NCBI RefSeq assembly: GCF_900324465.2
Contig: NC_046617.1
Location: 14,011,223-14,075,222 of the forward strand
Length of the DNA stretch: 64,000 nucleotides
DNA from: Anabas testudineus
Taxonomy: Eukaryota; Chordata; Actinopteri; Anabantiformes; Anabantidae
Direction: 5' to 3'
Shown: piece after piece, positions 56,001 through 64,000 of the stretch
Numbering within the stretch: position 1 is the stretch's first letter
Layout: every line of letters begins with the position of its first letter
Position numbers and translations under genes: made by a program
The notes under the pieces: model-generated
The model's database searches: none
The model's input: the letters and a program-made list of their open reading frames with translations, nothing else
What the model was told of the DNA's origin: nothing

Positions 56001-59000
56001 CTTGAAACAAAAACTGCCTAAATCCATTATGTTTACGCTATAAAACAGGACTCACATGGTTCCTCTCCCTCTCATTTACCGAGAAAATCGGCCAATTCTC
56101 CATTTAGATCACTATCGCGCCCCGATCATGCCCTGTTACCCTGCAGCCAGCTATGTACTCACTATGATCAAAACACTCCTCTCACCATGTCTCAGAGCAA
56201 ATGAGAGGAAATGAGGGCCATGTCTGCTCATCTTCAGCATGATGATTCTGTCATTAGTGGAGCATAGAGGGTGCTGATGTTTGTAAGCTCTGGAGGGATG
56301 AGTCAAACAGGCCTCTGAACTGTGGTGGGCGGCAAGTAGGCAAGCTCCGGGCAGCCAACAACTGCTGGTGCTGCTGGATTTTACAGGGCCTACTTACACT
56401 GTAGGGGTACTAAAGCTGCACAGGTGTCCCAACTTGCACATAAACTATGCTAGACCTGCATATGCAAAATGAGACAAGCACCAACATGCATGAAAACAAT
56501 GATCACAAAATAGTGAAGCAAAGTGACAATAACTGCAGAGTCACAGTAAACATTACTCTAGATGTCATGGTCATTTCTTAAGAGACATTAATCCTGATTA
56601 CTGTCAATGACTCCCAGTCAAATTCCCTTTGGGATATTGATGTTAATTTATATACAAAAACTGCTTTGTCTGTATTTGTACTAGAATAAATCTAAATAGA
56701 ATTAACAGATTTAGATTGCACATATTCCTGATGAATTTTTAATATGAAAAACAAAGAATAACACAAAACACTGCTTTTGAGAAAGACTAAAACCAATATG
56801 CTCACATATTTGCGGGTAAGATATACCATTACGTAACAGGAAGATGTTTTTGACAGCTTGTATGAATTTTGCATTCCTGCAATCTAAGTACATCCATTAA
56901 TGCAAATAAAGGTTTATAGACAAGATACATGTTTAATTTGCTATGAAGGAAATCTTAGGACAGATTTACAAGTTCTTCCTTCATATTCAGCAGGCGCAAG
57001 AATAAGATGGAGCTGTTAAATCATTGTCAGAACAGTTCTACCGTCCTGCAGAGCTTAAGGAGAAGTAAATTATGTAAACAACACTTTAACTTTTCAGTCT
57101 GCAGCAATCAAAGAAATAGCTGCTGCAACTTTAACACTTGGGTGACCTGCAGGTAATGAGTTTCTCAGCTGCAGCTTTTATTCTTTCTTTAGTTGCTTTT
57201 CACTGTAGGTAATCCATGTCACTAAGTGCACCATCTATGCCTGAAGATTGTAAAATTCATCATGTCTCCTATTCTACACTGTGCTGTGTTTTTTTTTTTC
57301 CTTGCCTGTTAGTTGAAGAGGCTGGACTGAATAACTGGATGATATTGGCTGGGGCTGGCTTCAGTTCCTTTCTATAAGCAACGCTGTACGTCCTTGTGCT
57401 TTGAAACAGGATACCTAAAATAACAACCAACATTCTCCAACTGCATCTCTTTTAGATAATATCAGACTCGAGCTATAACTATAGCAGCAGTTTCTTGCAT
57501 TGTGCAAACAATTGTGATTCCCTGTTGTGAAGTGATGCAGCTCCTTAGTATTCTATGGAAATTCAATTTGTCTGTTTAATATTACACAACTTATACTCTC
57601 CAGATATCACATTAGAGCAATAAAATCTTCCACTGTGAGGGAAATGTGCGAGGTGCTGTGATTATTTACAATCAATGATAAATGAAGATAATAAAAATGC
57701 ATTTAAGAAACCACCTGTTTAAAAAGTGAACCAGTAGCATCTCCATGTCACGACTATCACCCTATTGCTTTAAGTAAAAGTAAAACGTTTTAAAATTTCC
57801 GTATTATCTACAAAAGCTACATGGGAGGTTGCTACATATGTAAATCTGCAATCATCACTGTCCCTGGATACAGTGGTGAGATTAAAGTCAGTCTATACCT
57901 GGATGTGATTTAGCATTTTTAAGTGGGTGTGTGCATACAGTGTGTTTTAGAGGCTATTCAAGCTCTAGAGAATGACATCCACTGTGGTGACAAGCATTTG
58001 TAGGAGGGTCGTTGTCAACTGAGCTGCTGGGAATCACAGTTTGTGTCTGACACTCTTGCAAAAATTGTTCTGTCTTGACGCTTAGCACAGGAAATCAACT
58101 TTATCTTTTTATTGCCCAAGGATATCACACTCAAGTAAGAGAGGTGTCATGGACTCGCATTCTGTCTTTAGTCGGAGGAGTAGTCCTACTTTTCCTTTGT
58201 CACGTTTCTAGTATATGTAGATCCAGGGGTTTAGCTTTTTCTGTGTCACTTAACCTAAAGCTTTGTGTCCATTGTTATGTGTAAAAACAGCAAGTATCAG
58301 TGCTAAATGGCTGCACAGTGTGTTTACTTACTATTGATTAGTTCACAAAAAAGCTTTCATCAAATCACTTGGCCAAAATTGGAGCCCAAAGGCCACACAC
58401 TCCTTGAGCAAAGACCAATGCTAATTGCACGGTGAGCCATATCTCTTTCTCCATGTTCAAAGTCCAAAGACAATATGCTGTGCTCCACAAGAGCAGACAC
58501 TGTCCCCCCTAGTAAGACTACAAAGCTGGAAATCAGAGGTCAGCTGATTGGACATAATGCAATCCGGGGGGCTCATCACAGATTCTCATATTAACATGAG
58601 ATAATAAACTAGCACGTAAGAAGAGGCAAACACATGGTACGACTCTCGCTGAATTAAATTCCAACTATCAGTACAATGACAACAGCAGGGAATCATTAAA
58701 ATAAATCTTCAGCTGCTTTCCCAATAACAAAATCATCTAAAAAAGCTACATATCTACTGGCATATAAAGACAGAAACATACCGTCAAATATTTACACAAA
58801 AGATGTACTTTAAACAGAAATCTCTTCCTTTCTAGACGAAATAACACTAATAACATCTCGCTTATGAATCTACATTACTTTAGGGTTGAAACCCAGGGGC
58901 TGGTACATTCTCAATATGATGAGAAAATAAGAGTGTGAAAGGGATGTATGCAAGTAGTCTAACACCTCGATATCTCATAAAACCATCCAAGACAAGTCAC

Positions 59001-60219
59001 ATTACAATCATCAAAGAGAGGGACTGAAAGCTGTGACGAAAAGCGAGAGAAGAGACAGAGAGGTGGAAGCTGCTTGCTGTAAAACACCCACTCTATAACA
59101 CCACCCTCACTCACCACATCACTGTAGTTAAATATAGCAAAGGTTCAGCTTTCTGGACATGCAGGTACAGAACTGTGGATCTCTCTGGGCAGTTACCATG
59201 CGCTTGATTTGGGTCTTCGGTGTGCTAATTGTAGATGAACTGCACCATAATGCTCAGAACCTTGTCCTCAATAGTGTAATGTAACTACAGATTCATTCAT
59301 GCTTTCCAAAAACAATCATGTAGTATGAATTATAGAAGATGCACTCATTTTCTTTGCAACACATTATCATTTTATATGCATTGTTTATTCTGCTGAGCTA
59401 ATACAGAGTGAATGTGTATTGCTGGATGATGAACCCTCCCTGACCCAGTTACTAAGCTGTCATCCGGCAGAGGGAACAAAGAGGAGCAGCTGTCTATCAA
59501 TAGCCTGAATGTGTTTTCAGGACTGACACAAATAAAACAGAGGACCAACGGCACATGTTGCTGTCCAAAATCAGCAGGGAGCAGGGATTAGATTCAATTA
59601 AATGTCATGTCACCGAGATGACTTTACCTTAAGTGCTGAGATGAAGTCTTAAAATCAGTCAGTTAACAGCGAGAAAATTGGAAGTAATGATTATTTCTAT
59701 TACTGACTCATCTATTGGAATATACTGATGCACAAAATGTCACAGTTTCCTTATATATGTTGTGAAGTCTTCAACCTGAATTTTTTTTGACCAGTTAAAA
59801 ACCCAGGTAACATTTTTTGGAACAAGATAAAACAAAAAAGCAGCAAATCCACACAACTAAGAAACTGCTAACACTGTAAGTTCCTGAAAGCAAACTAAGT
59901 AGTTGTTTGAGTCATTTTTAGTGATATAAACAATAATAGTAATTATTCTCAAACACAACATTGTAAATCTGCTATCATAGGATTTTAGAGTGATGTTCAG
60001 ACAAAACATGCAACTGAAGGACATCACTTTGAGGTCTGATAAAGTGTAATGAGCCTTCAATTAAAACATTTTCTGACATTACAGAAAGTAAACAGGTAAT
60101 TTAAAGTCATAAAATATGAATAAGCTGTAGCCTGCAGCTACAGAAATAGTAGAAATGCTTAACAAGCGATGTAAATATGCACTGTGTAAAACAAAAGATG
60201 CTGCTGCAGATGAAACCCT

Positions 60220-60292
<73 letters not shown>

Positions 60293-60509
60293 GGGACACA
60301 TCTTTGTTGTGGAGATTATCTGTGGGCACATGCTGCTCCCAGGAGATCTGGATAAAGTGCACCAAACATTAGCAGTAGTTTCTAATGTGGCTGCTTCATT
60401 TACCTGCTGATTCACCAGTGTTGATCCAGTCTGGGTTTGCAATACTGGCTATTGCAAAGATATCCGCTGCCAGAAACAGGCACCCTGAAATGATCGTTAG
60501 TTTATCCAT
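44113..60509 (-). CDS. mosmo: Modulator of Smoothened (MOSMO), tetraspan protein
   Basis: Three minus-strand exons join in frame: 60509-60404, 51976-51764 and 44297-44113, giving 167 aa, exactly the human length. The protein starts MDKLTIISGCLFLAADIFAIA and ends ...LLFAGKVCLPG, with four hydrophobic segments at about 7-25, 66-88, 103-121 and 142-161. As far as I can recall the human sequence, every residue agrees. MOSMO (ATTHOG, human C16orf52) acts with MEGF8 and the ubiquitin ligase MGRN1 at the cell surface to lower Smoothened in the cilium and damp Hedgehog signalling. Both introns are large for a fish gene (about 8.4 and 7.5 kb) and hold repeats plus candidate regulatory sites. The start follows a GC-rich 5' region. 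Confidence 0.96.
46008..46034 (+). repeat. (CA)n microsatellite
   Basis: An uninterrupted CA run in mosmo intron 2; in the transcript it reads (UG)n. Confidence 0.85.
48150..48250. repeat. Degenerate fish repeat (attagttgattaattgattgacagaaaatta type)
   Basis: The text 'caattagttgattaattg', then 'attgacagaaaattaacc' and 'tcaatttattgatta', matches a very common AT-rich non-autonomous fish repeat that I recall in the form TTAGTCGATTAATCG...GACAGAAAATTAATCGG. The class is not certain (possibly DNA-transposon derived). Confidence 0.5.
49575..49775 (-). mobile_element. tRNA-derived SINE
   Basis: On the minus strand the head reads GGGGCGACATGTATCTCAG TTGGTAG (A box) and then GGTTTGACTCC (B box, near GGTTCGANTCC). 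A body with GTGTCCTCGGACCAGACACCG follows, and the 3' tail is GGTGATCAAAAAAGTATTTCATTAT with short ATT repeats. Internal Pol III promoter plus LINE-like tail is the usual SINE plan. The family is not assigned. Confidence 0.7.
50018..50090 (+). repeat. Compound (GT)n(AT)n microsatellite
   Basis: GT units from 50018 to about 50054, then AT units to about 50090, followed by a T run. Open frames across it are repeat artefacts. Confidence 0.9.
50741..50754. promoter_or_regulatory. RFX X-box-like palindrome
   Basis: GTTGCTATGGCAAC is a near-perfect palindrome matching the RFX X-box GTTGCCATGGCAAC at 13 of 14 positions. It lies in mosmo intron 2, about 1 kb downstream of exon 2. Binding is inferred. 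Confidence 0.5.
55742..55783 (+). repeat. 21-bp tandem duplication
   Basis: Two adjacent copies of gtctgacagagccatat-t/g-gcc that differ at one base. Confidence 0.85.
59640..59875. repeat. Degenerate common fish repeat
   Basis: The order 'atgattatttctattactgactcatctattgg', 'caaaatgtcacagtttcc', 'gaccagttaaaaaccca', 'caaaaaagcagcaaatcc' matches, with many changes, a non-autonomous repeat I recall as abundant in fish. It probably belongs to the same family as the copy at 48150-48250. Confidence 0.5.
60221..60290 (+). repeat. (CA)35 microsatellite in mosmo intron 1
   Basis: A 70-bp uninterrupted CA run, the longest in the window. It begins about 114 nt past the mosmo exon 1 donor, so the pre-mRNA carries (UG)35 there. 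Confidence 0.95.
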
Positions 60510-61480
60510 ATCGCCAGCTGATGAACGATGTGGGGAAATGCGGTGGTCGTTGTCCAAGTGAGAGACACAGGGTGGGCTGTAATCAGTCTAACCTCGCCCC
60601 CTTCAACAACAGGAGCCTGCTGTTGTGGTTCTGCTGTGCATTTTGCAGCAACGTTAGCTCCTTCGCGTAAGCCAAGCGAGAGCTTCCAGCTACAAAAGGC
60701 TCAAAAACGTCGCACAAAAGCATCACATCTCAAATGCTCGCTGTAGTTCAGTACGATAAAAGTGTAGCTCACTCGGCACCAAAGCCCTGAACCGTTTGTG
60801 TGGTCTTTCGGATCCGTTTAGCAGCAGCAGCCACCGCAGCAGCAGCAGCATCGGGTACAGCTGCGGCTAGCAGGGAGCTAGCTAGCTACTTCCCAGATTC
60901 GGGCTCGGTGAGCCGAGCTGCGGCCCAGAGGCTGCTCGACGCCCGAGACCGAGCCTGCGCTAGCATTTCAGACGCTCTGACACACAAACGGAGGTGCAGA
61001 AGAAGCAAAGCAAGCCCCCCTCACTCCGCCGTATCCGTGTTTTTTTTTTTTTTGGGAAGGTCTAACGTTAGCCGTCTGGAAAACGAGAACCCATCACCCT
61101 CTGCTGCTCACTGAAGCCCGTTCCCCGTCTCCGCTGGAATAGCATCTGGTTCTCGGAGTCCGTTAGCCAGCCGCACCGCCTCCTCTTCCTCTCCGTCTGC
61201 TCCGGACCACGGTGGGGAGTGGGCTCGACTTTCACGCAGCTCAACAAGCGCCGTTCTCAGTCCCGATCCGGACGGTAAGACGGTAAGGGTATTGTTATGA
61301 TTTCCACACGTACGAGCACCGTTAGCTCAGCCTCCGTTTCTGCCAAATGACATCAGGCGAACAAACACCCCCACGCAGCGTCACACGCAGCGTCACACGC
61401 AGCGTCACACACGGCGCCTGTCTTCTCGTTCAGGAGGGGGGGTCGCTCTCTCTCTTCTCGCGATACTACGTGCCTGCGTG
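60510..61480 (-). promoter_or_regulatory. CpG-rich mosmo 5' UTR and promoter
   Basis: GC- and CpG-rich sequence lies upstream of the mosmo ATG, in contrast to the AT-rich surroundings. It holds an interrupted (CAG)n at about 60820-60850, three exact copies of a 12-bp unit at 61372-61407 and TCTCGCGA at 61456-61463, a motif of TATA-less CpG promoters. The transcription start was not located. Open frames on the plus strand here are composition artefacts. Confidence 0.6.
61372..61407. repeat. Three exact copies of a 12-bp unit (CACGCAGCGTCA)
   Basis: Head-to-tail copies at 61372-61383, 61384-61395 and 61396-61407. Each carries CGTCA, the reverse complement of the CREB/ATF half-site TGACG. Confidence 0.85.
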
Positions 61481-62977
61481 GGTGTGACTATTAAATTATG
61501 AATCGATATAATTAATTCATTAATTGATTAATTAATTAATATGAGGCCCAGAGGTGCAACACCGTGCAATGTCAAGTGTTAAATATAAACAAAATACTTA
61601 CCTAAAGTATCAAAAGTATGTTTATGATTTTATTTCTTTATTAATATCATTACGGACTGATTTCATATCAGAGAGTGGGATAATATCACAGTTATAGATT
61701 AATCCGTGTGTTAATTGCTTTAATGGTGCAGCTAGTAAAAATGGAGTTTAAACGCTTTACTGATTATTTGTTTTAGGTCTTAAAATGTAAATTACTGTAC
61801 GTACTGTTGGGTAGCTTGTGTATTCCTGTATCAATAACATCTAAGCATTATACTGTATTATATATTATTAATCGCATTTTAAAAAGTAACTAGTAATTAC
61901 AGTTATGGAATAAATGCAGAAAAAGTCTGATATTTGCTTCTGAAATAGTACTAATTTATTTTCCCCCACTGAAACACAAACAAAAATAATAAAAAAACAT
62001 AATAAATGTGGTTATCTCCGTTCTTATCTTTTCAAAAATATTTTTTTCTGGTTTGTTTTTTAAAATATTTCCATTGTAAATTGCTGTCTTCCATAGTTTT
62101 TCTTCTAGTTATTGTGTGAAATGTGTAGACCTGTTTCAAAACATTTTGTGAAATATTACCTCAGATGCTCTCTTGTGCTTTGTTTTGTGATGTATTCGTT
62201 TTTTTTTAAAATTATGTTTCCTGATGTATTACTTTGAGTTTTTAACGTCTTTTTTTGCATTAAAGCTTACATAAAGCATGTTCCTTAACAATGTGACTCT
62301 TAAAAGTAGAGCTGAAATGAGTCGTTCAATCATTTTGCCCACTGACAGAAAACCAATTTGTTTTACAGTAAATCTATTTTTTAACTAAAGCAACAATTTT
62401 GAATGCGCATACTTTTGCTCATCAATTATAACACTGTTTCACAGTATATATTTTTTTCATTAAATTTAAAATGTACATAATAGTTATTGCATCATTGTTA
62501 TATCTGCAAAGCAAAACCAAGGTTGTAGAAGTTAAAATTTACAATATTCAACAATATACTCAATCCTGCAAGTCATCTTTGTGCTTTAGGGTCCCCCTGT
62601 TGGTTAATGAATGGAACGGTGTATTTAAGTGATTCAAATACTGCCTCCTCTAACATCCTTTTTAACCTTCACGCTCCTGCTACTACAGTAAAACCTACAG
62701 TACAGTACCTCTGGATTCACTCCAACACACACATTCAAACACCAATCAGCTGTTATTTCTGCCGTCACTTTAATTTACATAGGTATACAGTTAAATCCCA
62801 GAAGACAAAAATCCCAGAAGAAACGTTGCATAATGATTCTCTGGCTCTGTTGGTGCTTATACACACTACAAATCATTGCAGACATTTAATCGTTGAAGGA
62901 GGTTGTATGAGGTCTTCTTTGCTTTTGAAGCGACCAGGCACAACATGCCCAAATAAAATGAATGGTTCTTTGTATTT
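61481..62977. other. Intergenic DNA and uqcrc2 3' UTR
   Basis: AT-rich. It includes the uqcrc2 3' UTR on the minus strand, with possible ATTAAA signals near 62890 and 62773, and a vague copy of the degenerate fish repeat near 62310-62400. No gene was seen. Confidence 0.45.
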
Positions 62978-64000
62978 TCATACTTCATCCACAAATGGCG
63001 TGTTAACAAGGTTTCCGCTAGCTGCCATGGTCTTCTTGCCATCCACAAATTTTTTTGCAGCCTGTAAAGAAAGAACACATACTGTCATATCTTCAGTTTT
63101 AGAGGTGTGAGAGACAAAAAAGTGAAGTTTCTGTGACTACATGTTTGTTTTTGTTTCATTAATTACTAATTATTAAACACACAAATATGCACTGTATAGT
63201 AGAGTTGACAGGTTTTGCATATTTTACATACTGTGTTTGTAAAAATGCAATCTGATCTATGAAATGCCTACTTGTCCTTTTAAAGAACAAGTTTATTTGT
63301 CTCTTTATTAATGAAAAATGGAGAAAAACAGTGTGACATAATTAGATTATTATCACTCTAAACCATCCCTGAAGTAACACCTTAGCTGTAAAATGTGGCT
63401 CCAAGTGGAGAAATTGAGGAAAAAGGTAAGGCTGTGATTTCATAAGGCAAATGTGTTACAGAAACAATACAGAGACGGAATCAAATGATTCAATAGGGAC
63501 ACCACAAAAAAAAAAATCAATCACAATACATTTTTAATTATATATGAGTTGGTCAGACCCCACATGGTTTAGTTAATATTGACGCTACAGACTGTCCCAT
63601 CATCACCTTCTGACTTCAGTATGATGTACGGTAATTCCCTCTACAGTGAACACACTCACCTTGACCACATCATCTTGAGTGACAGCATCTATGGCCTGGA
63701 GAACAGTTTCAGGGAGCTGGTATGCTGCAGCGTTCAGAGCCTGAGCACCAACCTCCTCGATCAGGCTCTCAGAGCTCTCTAGTGACATCAGATACTCCAC
63801 TTTCGCCTGGTTCCTGTGCAGAGACACAAACAAACAGCACCTATTCTTTTAAACTGTCTTTAAGCACAGCAGCTCAGTGAGAACACCATCTGTAACACGT
63901 GTTCCTGCTATACTGTAAAACTGCTGCTTCCCAGTGAACTAACTTAGCTCTGGTGAAGTCAGCCTGTGACACATTTCCCTCCGCCAGACCTCTCACTTGA
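62978..64000 (-). CDS. uqcrc2: Cytochrome b-c1 complex subunit 2 (core 2), C-terminal exons
   Basis: Three minus-strand exons were read: 64000-63944 (cut by the window edge), 63813-63660 and 63061-62978 (stop TGA). They join in frame. The sequence runs [18 protein letters not shown], then [15 protein letters not shown]...EEVGAQAL, and ends [27 protein letters not shown]. This aligns with the human UQCRC2 end (AKNKLKAGYLMSVESSE..EEVGSQAL ... KSMAASGNLGHTPFVDEL). Core 2 is an M16-peptidase-like, catalytically inactive subunit of mitochondrial complex III on the matrix side, needed for assembly. About 85 C-terminal residues are visible; the rest lies to the right. Which fish paralogue (a or b) it is cannot be told. 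Confidence 0.95.

Larger units (their letters stand above)
51977..60403 (-). other. mosmo intron 1
   Basis: 8.4 kb with no coding exon seen. It contains a 21-bp tandem duplication at 55742-55783, a degenerate repeat at about 59640-59875 and a (CA)35 run at 60221-60290 close to the exon 1 donor. Confidence 0.6.

Noticed and set aside
60800-61114. 104-codon alanine-rich plus-strand frame
   Set aside because: Translation of a CAG-type repeat and CpG-rich promoter opposite mosmo; no family resemblance.
62607-63110. 167-codon plus-strand frame
   Set aside because: Antisense to the last uqcrc2 exon and 3' UTR, where the minus strand matches a known protein.

Overview
This window reads as teleost fish nuclear DNA. 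It is AT-rich, with intron-bearing vertebrate genes, many CA/GT microsatellites, a decayed Tc1 transposon, a tRNA-derived SINE and other repeats typical of fish. Every protein call below comes from joining exons by reading frame and splice sites by eye; family assignments come from remembered vertebrate proteins, not from a search.

Layout, left to right: (1) 1887-1977, minus strand: first coding exon of a KDEL receptor (kdelr2-like); the rest lies left of the window. (2) 3632-5137, plus: a complete six-exon gene for a small single-V-domain immunoglobulin receptor (228 aa), possibly NITR-like. (3) 6880-9708, minus: a complete seven-exon MFSD13/TMEM180-type membrane protein (492 aa). (4) 10494-15733, plus: a complete seven-exon cdr2 (466 aa), head-to-head with the previous gene. 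(5) 17741-17822, plus: tRNA-Leu(UAG), with a perfect CTCF-type motif 160 bp further on. (6) 18590-25444, minus: a complete eleven-coding-exon sdr42e2-like short-chain dehydrogenase (484 aa), tail-to-tail with cdr2. (7) About 26.3-43.1 kb: no gene recognised; it contains the Tc1 relic and simple repeats. (8) 44113-60509, minus: mosmo, three coding exons spread over 16.4 kb, encoding a 167-aa tetraspan protein; its CpG-rich promoter region extends to about 61.48 kb. (9) 62978-64000, minus: the last three exons (the first one cut by the window edge) of uqcrc2.

The set mfsd13 / cdr2 / sdr42e2 / mosmo / uqcrc2 corresponds to genes that I recall lying together on human 16p12.2, so the block is probably ancestral vertebrate synteny. 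The immunoglobulin receptor and kdelr2 are not part of that human neighbourhood.

The genes do not form a pathway: they cover ER retrieval, an immune receptor, a transporter-like protein, a coiled-coil antigen, an SDR enzyme, Hedgehog-signal damping and respiratory complex III. I found no clearly undescribed system. The most rewarding places to look are the uncharacterised V-domain receptor, the CTCF/tRNA boundary between cdr2 and sdr42e2, and the large mosmo introns, which hold a strong RFX X-box.
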